Source of the DNA: Botrytis cinerea B05.10
Taxonomy: Eukaryota > Ascomycota > Leotiomycetes > Helotiales > Sclerotiniaceae
Direction: 5' to 3'
NCBI RefSeq assembly: GCF_000143535.2
Contig: NC_037318.1
Span: 2,418,001-2,482,000 of the forward strand
Length of the DNA: 64,000 nt
The notes beneath the pieces are model-generated. The model was not told where the DNA came from. It did no database searches and worked only from the letters and a program-made list of their open reading frames with translations. Positions 1 to 9,799 of the stretch are shown here, piece by piece. The position numbers and the translations under genes were made by a program. The stretch's first letter is position 1, and each line of letters begins with the position of its first letter.

Positions 1-1556
1 TTCATTGATCCTCTAGCCTGACGCAGATTCAAGATAGAAGTCTCCCAATCATCTGTGTCTAAGGTTCCCTCACTCCAACCACCTAAAGTTGTATCGCTGA
101 TCGGTCCCCAATTAGGTGCCCATGATGAATTGGCGCTGCGAATCCTCTTTTTCCAGGAATCCCACACACCCATAATTGTACCAGAATTTTCAGATTGAGA
201 TGCTACTAGGTGGTCGCATCGAAACCTCCGTAGCATAGTATCTTCCCACTGACCTAAAATTTCGAAATGCGAGTGCGTGTTTGCGTCCATGACTTGACCG
301 CATGTATCGATATCGCCTACTATGACACCCCTGGCGCTCAGCACACGATCATTGTCATGGAATCTCAAATTTGAGGTTAGATCCGTTGCCGCTTTGTAGC
401 AATACTTATCGTTATCGTATATTGTAAGTGGTCTAACTCCAAAAGAATGCTCTGCTATGAGATCCAGATCTGTGGCCCAGGACGGTGCGTCATTGCTGGA
501 GGTACTCTCATCTCCACTGAACACGCCAAGATAATTAAAATTGCCGCTACTGAGTATATTCTTCGCAGCTTGGGTATAGACCTGAGTTCTCGATAATGTG
601 TAGTCTGGTATGATATCGCAGCTATTTGCAAGTCCAAGAAGCCCATAGATTCTATCACGAGGGTCTGTGACTGCGATGTGAGGGCCAATTATCTCCAGAA
701 CTTCGCTGAGTAGAAGTGACTTGTTTTCAGCAACGTTGGCTCTCGAATGAACGAGTCCTTTGATACCATATGAATATTCGTCCAACCAGTGTTCTTCGCC
801 ACTTGTCACAGAATAACGTGTTCCACAAGACGAAGCATACCGAATGGCAAAAATCAAATCATCAAATGAGATTGAGTGTGAGCCACAATGAACAGTAGGG
901 TTCTTCGCTAGAGCAACTTCTTGGATAATCCATAGTCTGCACCAGTAAGGATTTCTCAAAGGTTTCCAAAACTCGCATTGCAATGCGTCTCGCCACTTAT
1001 CTTTGTTCTCCGAGTCTAGATGAGGCCACTCTGTTTCACCACGCCGGGCAATCTGGCACCAATCAGCAAGTAACTTCAAGGAAGCAAAATGGTTCGAAGT
1101 GCTAGAAACAGTACTCTCAGTTTCTGCATGAGCATGCTGATCATCCCGTATTTCTCTGGCTGCAAGCTCGGGTGGACCGAGCCATATCATCACATATTTT
1201 GCCTCCTTATAGATACGACGCATTTGTTGGACCTGCATACCCCGCTCGGGGATATCTTCTTGGTTAATGCAGACTGCGTCGACCCATAGAACGCGAGTGA
1301 TTTCGGGATCCCGAAAATACCTCAATGCGCTTTCTAAATTCGTCGTCGCCATAAATACATGACCATCGACGTTAATCGGAGCACGAGCTGATGGATCTCC
1401 CCAAGTGTAGGAAAGTGCATCGTATGTAGGGTTATCATCAAGGAGACACGGAGATAAAGTGCAGTGAATAGGTTCGTCGAAGGCACCAGGCTTTATTTCG
1501 AGAACTCTGATCTCGCCATCTTTTATTGGATCATATAGATCTCTTGCGGGCGGCAT
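1..1556 (-). CDS. HET-domain protein (partial, C-terminus off left edge)
   Basis: The minus-strand frame opens at an ATG at 1556 and has no stop down to base 1, giving at least 518 codons; the 3' end lies outside the window. The HET (heterokaryon incompatibility) domain is clear: YDALSYTWGDP at residues 45-55, LWVDAVCINQED at 90-101, WIIQEVALA from 209 and TDPRDRIYGLLGLA at 297-310. HET proteins act in fungal non-self recognition and can trigger programmed cell death; the biochemical activity of most members is unknown. No NACHT, ankyrin or WD partner domain is visible in the part present. A CAG at about 1571-1573, before the ATG on this strand, could close a 5'-UTR intron. A second HET gene on the same strand lies 1.5 kb upstream. 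Confidence 0.93.
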   Translation of the reverse strand, partial: MPPARDLYDPIKDGEIRVLEIKPGAFDEPIHCTLSPCLLDDNPTYDALSYTWGDPSARAPINVDGHVFMATTNLESALRYFRDPEITRVLWVDAVCINQEDIPERGMQVQQMRRIYKEAKYVMIWLGPPELAAREIRDDQHAHAETESTVSSTSNHFASLKLLADWCQIARRGETEWPHLDSENKDKWRDALQCEFWKPLRNPYWCRLWIIQEVALAKNPTVHCGSHSISFDDLIFAIRYASSCGTRYSVTSGEEHWLDEYSYGIKGLVHSRANVAENKSLLLSEVLEIIGPHIAVTDPRDRIYGLLGLANSCDIIPDYTLSRTQVYTQAAKNILSSGNFNYLGVFSGDESTSSNDAPSWATDLDLIAEHSFGVRPLTIYDNDKYCYKAATDLTSNLRFHDNDRVLSARGVIVGDIDTCGQVMDANTHSHFEILGQWEDTMLRRFRCDHLVASQSENSGTIMGVWDSWKKRIRSANSSWAPNWGPISDTTLGGWSEGTLDTDDWETSILNLRQARGSM

Positions 1557-3074
1557 TTTATTATAAACTATCTGAAAGTAAGCATTCTGTAAAGAAACAT
1601 CACTGAAGAGACCTTAGATATGTGTTATTGGCACTTTGACTGACTCAGTTGAAGAACCTTTGAAATATAAACTGGGCCAATACTGCAACGTCAAATATTC
1701 GTGCTGAAATTTGGGGATTTAAATATAGACTAGATATAAGAGGGATCTTCAAGTTCATAAGTTATATAAGAGCAGTCGTACCTTGGGAATTCTTATATGT
1801 TCGAATGAGAGCCGCATCTACGTAAGTCTGACATGTACCCGCCCCACTTTACTCATGCACATGCACCTACGCCACAAACCAATACACGAACATTTTTTCG
1901 AAAAAAATCCAACTTTTCATTTCAATCATTATGGCCATAAAAAGAATGGCATTCTCATTCAATCTTCGATTCAATGGGAAGTTGATTAGAATTATTTCGA
2001 ATTAGTATATCGATTCTATTAATTAAGGTCTATGTTATAACATGGAGCTTTTTTTAATCTGAAGTTATATTGATTGAATGAAAAGCAATCGAATAACTAT
2101 TAAGTTAAATGAATCTAGCAAAAAGGTCATTAGATCAAAAATTCACACTTTGGAAACATGTTATCAAATCGAGTGTAGTGCACAAGAACCTTCCTATTTC
2201 ATATAAAAAGGCCCCCAAAGTGTGATTTCTTAACCAATTATTGGATCTAGGTGCTGCATACACATGCAATCCAGAACACAGCCCATCTCACCCCTTCCGA
2301 ACTGTAACCTTCTACGAACGACATCAGCACTTCGCCACATTTTGGTAAAGAGGACGCAGAGGATTCGCAAACATATTTGTTTTTGATATATATAATGAAA
2401 ACGCAGTAGCTGATAAAAGGACTATTAAAACATACTCATGTATATTGTGTATCGGGGAAAAGCATTTGGAGAAGTAGTTCTCAAAGGAAGTTCCTGACAA
2501 AGAACGTGTACTCCATATTTCTACAAACTCCCATATCACTAGATATATGACTTTTGTTTGTTAAAACTTGCATCTCAAACTTGCATCTCAACCTTGTAAT
2601 CACCTTGACTACCGTTGGTAGTATGACCAAATGACTTGGAAAACCCCTGAAAAGCCACTAGCGCTCTAAGTCCTAACACCCTGCTTAATCTGATACATAG
2701 GCTGGCATTTGCAGAGTCTAAGTATTTGAAGTTTTTTGATACCTAAGGAAGCTAGAGGGAGTAACTAATGCAGAGGAAAAGCTCTCCCCTTAGCCCAATC
2801 TTTGTTTAAATGAGAGCATATCAGCTCATAAAGACCCAAGATGAATTATCACGCACCATGAAGTATAAAATTATAAATCAACGCACGGCAAAACTAAGAC
2901 TTAAAGGCTGCATTTCTGAAAGAGTACGAATGATCGGTATTTCGAGTCGATTTTGATCCACGAAATGCCTCATTATCGATCTCACTGACTAGACCGCCGC
3001 GAGTACTCTCACTAATTCCTCTCACTAATTGCTCTCTATCTTTCCCCCTTACAGCTCTCTCCTCCTCTACCCAT
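1557..3074. other. Intergenic region between the two HET genes
   Basis: AT-rich DNA with no supportable gene. It should hold the promoter of the left HET gene and the 3' flank of the next one. A tandem pair of the 13-mer ACTTGCATCTCAA lies at about 2566-2591. A good TATA box and a CCAAT element occur around 2202-2240 on the plus strand, but no coding frame follows them. Confidence 0.6.
2202..2209 (+). promoter_or_regulatory. Orphan TATA box
   Basis: The string TATAAAAA lies here, with CCAATTATTGG about 30 bp further on. This would suit a plus-strand promoter, yet no open frame longer than a few dozen codons follows. It could be chance in AT-rich DNA, a non-coding transcript start, or the relic of a lost gene. 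Confidence 0.2.
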
Positions 3075-5636
3075 TCACGCAAGTAAAACCTCCCTCAACC
3101 TCGGTCTCTCCTCCTGCCACCCCTCAACACTCACCCACCCTACCGCAACCCTCATCGCCACCCCCTCCTCCTCATCCCACACAATCCACATAACACACTT
3201 CATCCTCCTATCCTCCATCTCCTCCACCATCTTCATAAACTCTTTCGAGAAAGTACCTCGCGCACTATGCGTATTCATCCACATCAGATTCTGCACCGAC
3301 GAGCTCCCAAAATCGATTTCAAACAGGGAGATAAGTTCGATTTGTATAATTGTACTGGTGGAATTTGAGGAATCTTGAGACTCGAGAAAAGTATTCAAAG
3401 TGGTGTAATCGATTTTTAATTCTCCGATCATTTCATTGTTCGTAAGAGAAGAGATGGTGAAGAATCTCAAGTCTTTGTGTCTCGCGAGCAGCGGTCGTGA
3501 GATTTCATTCGTATCGATTTGACAAGTAATCGAATATGTTTGAAACAACAAAATACTCGGACCAATAAAGTTACTGGACATTATCTTCCGAGTTCTGGAT
3601 TCCAGTTCTCCCTCTACATCAAGTGTAGCCCTAAATGCTGTTTTCGGAAATCTTGATCCTGGTGTAGGCGAATAAGAATGTGTATACCATGAACTCATAC
3701 TTTGATGTGATTGTGATGGAGAGGTATGCACTTTAATAGTTGGAACGACTTGCTTATATCTCTTCTCTTTTGCTTTTGTTGCGTCACCATCTGTCATTGG
3801 AATCGATGGTTCATAAGCTTCATAAATAGCCCACCTCACCTCCCCCTTTACCCCACACTTCTCCGGACCTGCCAGGAATGGATACTCGATCTGTCCCTTC
3901 CAGCCCGCCCACGACCATGTCGGAAATTGAAGAGTCGTAGCACTCGAGTTTTGAGACCCTCTACGCGTAAGATTTCCTTCCGGTTGCCAAGCCAGGCCAA
4001 ATTCAAAACAAATAGCCGGTATTCCACATACCGAGCCCCCTAAACCTTTCAAAAGAAGGCCTGTGTAGAGCCCTCGGCAGGCATTCAAACAGTCGCTCTC
4101 TTGGGTGAACTGTCTCGTAGACATCTTCGACACCATTGCCGTGTAATTTTCGAATGGATCCAATTTATTTCGAAAGTCAAAGTCCGTTTTGAGACTTTCG
4201 TCGTAAAATTTGTTTTCAACCTCACCCGCATCTCCATTCTCGTCGACATCCCAAGTCAAGAGAGGAAAATCTTCACTCCAGCTCCCTTCTTCGCATGAGT
4301 AATAAGTTCTTTCCGTCATAAAATAAAGAATTCGTTTTGAAAATACTAATTCCTGGAATGTCCAGCCCCGGGTAAACCATGTTGAAAACTCTATCACTTC
4401 ACGAAGATCCATCGAATCAACCGTAAACCTGATTTCATTGATTAAATGTGATTCTGCATCTGCGAAAATTGAATCGATATCCAGTAGTCCAGAATTCGCG
4501 CCATCGCCTGTAGCTGCTACGATTGTCATTTCCGCTTGTGCGTAGATCGTATGCATTCGATCAATTTCATGCATTTTGTTTTCTAGATCATCTTGCACTA
4601 TACAGAGGGCGTCGACCCACAAGTACCTTATTTCAAAGCGTCGAGTAACTTCCATTGCATCTAAAATTGTTTGCGGTATTCTTTGGGTTTTGAGAGAACC
4701 TGGTGTGGAGAACTCTTTCTCATTTGTCTTCTCGAGAAGAAGAAATGGTGGACGTCCCCATACATAACTCAGGATGAAATACTTTGGAGCCTCATCAATC
4801 CCCATTTTCACAATCTTCATATCCACGATATCGATTAATCTACTTGGCCCAAACCCCGAACTAAGGGCCCCGGTCATTTGTGTTTCTCGGCATTTCTCAT
4901 GATTTTGCAAGCAAGAATTGAAACAGTCTGAGAACAGACCCAGATCTCTTTTAGTACTTATTTTACCACTCGGCAAAGGAATCCAGAGTTTTTTCACACT
5001 GGTAAATACAGCTTTGTGATCAGCAGCAAGCATTGGAATTTGGGTAGGCTCGTCATTAATCTCATCCACTGTATTCTCGGGCCACCAGATCGATAAAGTT
5101 CCATCACTTATAATGGTACTGAGAGAAAGCTGAAGTGATTCCGAGAACGGATCAATGATCCAATCTACCTCGTTCTCAAGTTCAGTAATCTTCTCTGCAT
5201 AAGCCAGCCGAAGGAGCCCAGTCAAAGTCATCCCATGAAGATCCACCCCCTTCGATCTTGCATTCATGTAAATCTCTCTTCGCTTTATCCGCAAAAATTG
5301 TCTCGTAAGTAAACAACAAAGGGAACAATTTTTAGGGGCAAATACTTCTTTCAGACTGCCTAGATGTAGATTATCAGAAGAATCTCGGGCGCTCACACCG
5401 AAGTCAAACTCTTGAGCTTCATCATTACCATAACACACGTCTTTCAATCGCTCGCCTACTGCTACACAATAACTGCAGAGCGCACCACCATCACCACCAT
5501 CACTGCCAGGAGAGTTTGCAAAGTATTTTTCAAGAGGTCGTTCCGAAATCGCGTTTTCGAAATGTCGCAAGGCAAGCTTATAGATCTCAATACTTGGATT
5601 TTGGCTGCCGTTGGGAATGGAAAGTGTTAATTCCAT
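3075..5636 (-). CDS. HET-domain protein with Cys-rich N-terminus
   Basis: Single-exon gene of 853 aa. The frame is also open upstream of this ATG but has no earlier ATG, so 5636 is the start. The N-terminal 150 residues carry CSYC and CSLCC clusters, a feature of many long fungal HET proteins and a possible metal site. The HET domain follows: FILSYVWGRP at 287-296, RYLWVDALCIVQDD at about 337-350, a histidine-rich helix region ending in IVAATGDGANSGL, and FTRGWTFQELVFSKR downstream. The C-terminal 350 residues hold a PTWSWAGWKG motif typical of the family and end in charged sequence. Likely role: allorecognition or cell-death signalling in the cytoplasm. It differs in length and architecture from the neighbouring HET gene, so the two are not a simple recent tandem duplicate. 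Confidence 0.93.
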   Translation of the reverse strand: MELTLSIPNGSQNPSIEIYKLALRHFENAISERPLEKYFANSPGSDGGDGGALCSYCVAVGERLKDVCYGNDEAQEFDFGVSARDSSDNLHLGSLKEVFAPKNCSLCCLLTRQFLRIKRREIYMNARSKGVDLHGMTLTGLLRLAYAEKITELENEVDWIIDPFSESLQLSLSTIISDGTLSIWWPENTVDEINDEPTQIPMLAADHKAVFTSVKKLWIPLPSGKISTKRDLGLFSDCFNSCLQNHEKCRETQMTGALSSGFGPSRLIDIVDMKIVKMGIDEAPKYFILSYVWGRPPFLLLEKTNEKEFSTPGSLKTQRIPQTILDAMEVTRRFEIRYLWVDALCIVQDDLENKMHEIDRMHTIYAQAEMTIVAATGDGANSGLLDIDSIFADAESHLINEIRFTVDSMDLREVIEFSTWFTRGWTFQELVFSKRILYFMTERTYYSCEEGSWSEDFPLLTWDVDENGDAGEVENKFYDESLKTDFDFRNKLDPFENYTAMVSKMSTRQFTQESDCLNACRGLYTGLLLKGLGGSVCGIPAICFEFGLAWQPEGNLTRRGSQNSSATTLQFPTWSWAGWKGQIEYPFLAGPEKCGVKGEVRWAIYEAYEPSIPMTDGDATKAKEKRYKQVVPTIKVHTSPSQSHQSMSSWYTHSYSPTPGSRFPKTAFRATLDVEGELESRTRKIMSSNFIGPSILLFQTYSITCQIDTNEISRPLLARHKDLRFFTISSLTNNEMIGELKIDYTTLNTFLESQDSSNSTSTIIQIELISLFEIDFGSSSVQNLMWMNTHSARGTFSKEFMKMVEEMEDRRMKCVMWIVWDEEEGVAMRVAVGWVSVEGWQEERPRLREVLLA

Positions 5637-6384
5637 CGCACTTTGACCCCCTCTCTGAGCTGTAGACTTGGGGGAGTAAGGACAGGCTATATGATGAAGA
5701 TACAAGTTCGAGCGATTGAAGCATAGCGAGCTATAGATATCTGAGATCTAGTGGCAATAACGGAAAGCGAGAAAGCAATTCAAAAATAACTTCGAGGTTA
5801 TTCTTTGGAACAAGCTTCTCAGCTGACATGATTTGCACACTTGCATCACCACAGGAATTTTACCCAATAGATAGCCGCCAATGGCTACTACATCCGATGC
5901 TTACATAAATCTCGGCGTTTTAAAAATATGCAGAAGAATCAATTTCAACGAAAAGAATACTAATCGATGAATGGTTAAAGCGGTTTACGATTGAAAGGAA
6001 TTATTGTTACCTTGGACTTTCAAGCGTGGCAATAGAAATGTAGAATGAAAAAATAACTGGCGAAACTTGTAAATGAATTCCCTCAATTTCTATATGCTAT
6101 GTTATGTTTTCTATCCATCATCTATCTGTACTCAAGTATTATGCACCGTTTTAACTCCTATATGACAATCGCTCGTCAAATGCAATAACCCTAGATTCTT
6201 TGTTATGTCTGAGTTTAAAATGTATAGATATCGTAACTCATAATGTTTGGACCTCGCTCGCTTCCATAATGAATTGCCCGTTGACATTGATTGTTAGAAG
6301 CAGCCCCTTCTCCCCATGATCGCCTTCGTTGGGCTCAAATTGTACACTCATCATTGAGCTCTTCTGACACCCCACACACCTCTT
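5637..6384. other. Intergenic region, HET gene promoter and choline kinase 3' flank
   Basis: About 750 bp without a coding frame. It carries the upstream region of the HET gene at 3075-5636 and the 3' end of the choline kinase gene. No recognisable element beyond AT-rich sequence. Confidence 0.5.
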
Positions 6385-8919
6385 CTAACATTCCAAGACT
6401 TTGATCCTCTCTGCCAACCCCTCGGGTAACTCCTCTTTCTTCATAATTCCCAACCCAACTACATCTCCCCAAAAGAAAAGTGCTCTACTTTGCGCATACC
6501 CCAGATAGTCAAACTCATCTTCTTCCTCCTCGACTTGTTCTTCTATCTTGATTTCCCTCTCATCTTCCGTTTTCATCTTCATATCCTCGGGATTTGCATG
6601 TTCAAGAATCCCATCTTGAGGCCCGTCAATTTCATCTGGCGTCACGACAAACGCTGGCGCATCGTCCAACTCGGGAACTTTAGCTTGTACAATTCCCCAA
6701 GCAACCCATTGTGCACTATTTGCCAATCTCCAAATCCGGATTTCTTGAAGAATCTCTTCGACTTGCTTTTCCGTTTCTTGCTCTCTTCTTGCCTCTTCTT
6801 CTGCATATAGATTTACACTACTAGTCGGAGTATCCTTCTCGCCACCTGGCGTTCGACTATCCAACATGAATTCTTTGATACTACCTGGTGGTGCATCTTT
6901 GCCTTCCAATTTTGGAGTCGAGTTAGCGTGAGGATTGAAATGAGGACGATGATTGAGGTATGCTCTGACGAATCTCTTTTGTTCTTCGACTGTTGGATAA
7001 TTTCTAGTGTCACAAGTCCAAGTCATTGGAGCAGGCGCGTGGTAATTGTAACACCATTCTGTGAAATGATTGGCAAATTCTAGGCCAGGGGTATTTGCAC
7101 TTGCGTACTCGAAATCGATGACCACCAGCTGTTTGTGGTGATTCATTGGAAGGAGAAGAGGGGAGGGTGCTGATCCGTTAACAGGTGGCTCGGGTACTAA
7201 GCGTAGAATATTGCCATATTGTGTCTGAAGAACGAGATTAGTTCGGAACCGCAAAGATTAATGTGGCAAACATACATCGTTATGAGCAAATACCAATCTA
7301 CGACTTAACCCCTCTTTTCCACCATAACTCTCCTCTAACCATTGCCTGTATTTTTCAACAGCAGTTCTGAAAACAGGCCATTCAACACCACAAACTAATC
7401 CTCTATCTCTCCAACTTTCGCCTCTAACGCTTTTACTAGAATCTCCTTCCAAAATTTGTTTGTCAAGATACGTGGTAATCTTCTCACATCTATCAACCCA
7501 TTTATCCCAATTCTTGAACACAAATGGACCATCATCTCTTTCTTCTTGAAGTAATTCAACACCATCGTGCAGCTCTCTCATACGTTTCGCGATTTTCCTA
7601 CTAGTTTCAGGAATTCTGAGATCTTGAGCTGTAAGAGTCTGAGCATTGAAAAATTCTTCAAATCGACCATTTCTGAAAGTTCCCAACATTCTGGGTCCAA
7701 TCTTCTTTCTAGCTAATCTTCTCAAAATACTCAACTCCGCTTCTCTATCAATTAAATGCTCCACCTGAGGACCATAAATTCGAAGCAATAACTTTGGAGG
7801 GGATTTTTGACTCTTGGTTGAAAGATTCGTACTACTCGCAGATGGTGGTAAATCTGCAGGCGGAGTAACAACATAAACGGCGTTTGTAAGAGCACCACTT
7901 AATCGTTCCACTTCAATCTCATGACCTCGATCTAATGGGACTCTTCTCCATCCTTTCAATCTGAGTGTATGTGCCAATCTCACAATTTCATTCTTGAACT
8001 GAATCCACGCTTTTCTTTCCTTTTCGGCTCGTTTCGCATTGCTTAATGTGGTTGTTTCCATGGAAGATCCAGCGCCACCACTGTATGCAAGCGTTTTTGA
8101 GTTATCAAGAATCACATCACAAGATGGAACCACAATATCTCCTTCGTGATATTCGGTATCGGATGATGGAGAAGCTTTCAGCGAAGGACGAACAAGGGAT
8201 CGTTTTCTCGATTGTCGCTTGGGGGAATTGAGGTGCGGAAGTTGATTGTGACCGAGATCTAACATGTTATCTTCCAAAATTCTCTGCAACTTTTCTAAAG
8301 AAAGAGCGCTTGAAGTGGAACTATCAGACATTGTTCTTGGTTTTGAAGCTATTCCTCTGTGAGACAAATTCTCAGCCTGCGCCTCGTTCTCCTTGGTGTC
8401 CTTTTTATTTGCTTTTCGGGAATTTCTCTTCGCCTTTTCCGAGTGCAGCCACTCTGCAACTTGAGAAAGAAGTTTATCGCGGTGATGATGATGCTTTGAT
8501 TCATCATTGGCTTTTGAGGATTCCGGGGAAGGATCATCGCGACTTGGTTCTTCTAAGCTAGTCTGACTTCGGAGAGACAGTTTGGAGGAACTGGCAGAAG
8601 GCATGTTTGGTCGGCCTGTCATTCTTTTTGCAACGCCGGCGCTGAAATGTTTTATTCTTGAAGATTCGTCTGTAGGAGGAAGTTCGAATTCTTGTATGTC
8701 TTCTGGTTCTGGCTCCGCAATTGAGACGACTGAGAAGTTAATAGATAAGAGGTTAGCGAAACGCCAGGGTCAACGAAAGTATTGAATAATTATGAGAAAT
8801 AATTGCAATTGCTAACCTTTGGTTGGTCCACTCTTGGGGCTATGGAGGTCATCGGTATCTGCCCTCAATGCTGGCCTGCGAGGCACCGTCGGAGTATTGA
8901 CATCTGGTGGTGAATTCAT
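6385..8919 (-). CDS. Choline/ethanolamine kinase
   Basis: Phosphorylates choline (and probably ethanolamine) with ATP, the first step of the CDP-choline (Kennedy) route to phosphatidylcholine. Three exons on the minus strand: 8919-8817, 8729-7276 and 7224-6385, joining to 798 aa. Introns are 8730-8816 (GTTAGC...CAG) and 7225-7275 (GTATGT...CAG). The kinase core fills the second half: SGALTNAVYVV and LLLRIYGPQ in the small lobe, the Brenner motif HND-TQYGNIL at 517-526 split exactly after Asp519 by the second intron, and VVIDFEYASANTPGLEFAN with metal-binding Asp556. The first ~200 residues are a Ser/Lys-rich low-complexity extension typical of filamentous fungi; residues after 700 are Glu-rich. 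The ATG at 8919 was chosen because it begins the conserved-looking exon; an in-frame ATG at 9027 would add 36 residues. The choline versus ethanolamine preference cannot be read from sequence. Confidence 0.93.
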
Positions 8920-9502
8920 CTTGGTGAATGGTGATGCTGACACGAAAATCGCAAAATCAATAAATTCGCGATTGCTGTGAGAAGGCTGTGAGGGAGGATT
9001 TCTTGTAAGTTCAGCGCTTTGAATCACTTGTCGATCAATATCCCCATCTCCAAACGCTCTCGCTCCCTCATTTGTATTGTTTTATCCCACAATTCGGCAC
9101 TACCCCACCTTCGAGGAGCTGAATGTCGCTTTTAGCTATGTGGATGTGGGTGGGTGTTGTGGATATGGATGAGGATGTGGATTGTGGAAGGTTCTTGATT
9201 ATTTCTTATTTTTCTTCTTCTTCTCCTTTCGACACTGGAATCGATGTACGTTTATTATGGAAAGCGGTGGGATGTGCGCGTTATGATAGCATCAGGACTA
9301 ACAAATGATAGGAAGTTTACCTCTTGTACGGAGGACACTGTGTAGTAAATCAAGAGAGAGGTCAACAATGGAAACGATCAAACATCACTCAAAACAGGAA
9401 TATCCAGGTATATTCATCTTCAAGGGTCCTATCCCTGCCACCACACCACACAGGATTGTTCAGCCAATCAAATGTCAAGCGCAACAAGATAAGTTGGGTG
9501 TG

Positions 9503-9520
9503 CACGTGCCTGTGCACGTG
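9503..9520. promoter_or_regulatory. Paired CACGTG E-boxes
   Basis: Two perfect CACGTG palindromes start 12 bp apart, roughly one helical turn, about 590 bp upstream of the choline kinase ATG. In budding yeast, phospholipid genes including CKI1 are controlled by basic helix-loop-helix factors (Ino2/Ino4) binding a CATGTG-type element. Whether this fungus uses an equivalent factor here is inference. Confidence 0.35.
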
Positions 9521-9581
9521 CGTGCGATCTCTCTATCATGCGTCATTCTTACATGCATTTCTTACGTGCATTTGCATCGAT

Positions 9582-9613
9582 ATCCATCCATCCATCCATC
9601 CATCCATCCATCC
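9582..9613. repeat. (CATC)n microsatellite
   Basis: About eight perfect copies of the ATCC/CATC tetranucleotide, followed by a short C run. Confidence 0.9.
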
Positions 9614-9799
9614 CCCTTCGTATCATCGTTGAAGATACATCATGTTCAACGGATACCTATGAAGCATTCAAAGCTTCATTCTTGAAAAGGTCTGTCTCCT
9701 AGCTCTTTCCAACCCAGTCTTCGATAAAATCGTTAAATGCGAAGATGGTTAAACGCCAACCGTGACACCAAATGGTATACATACTGTTCGAAGGTACGA

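Larger units (their letters stand above)
8920..9799. promoter_or_regulatory. Choline kinase upstream region
   Basis: Upstream DNA of the choline kinase, without a supportable gene. It contains two CACGTG palindromes at 9503-9508 and 9515-9520 and a CATC tetranucleotide repeat at 9582-9613. Confidence 0.5.
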
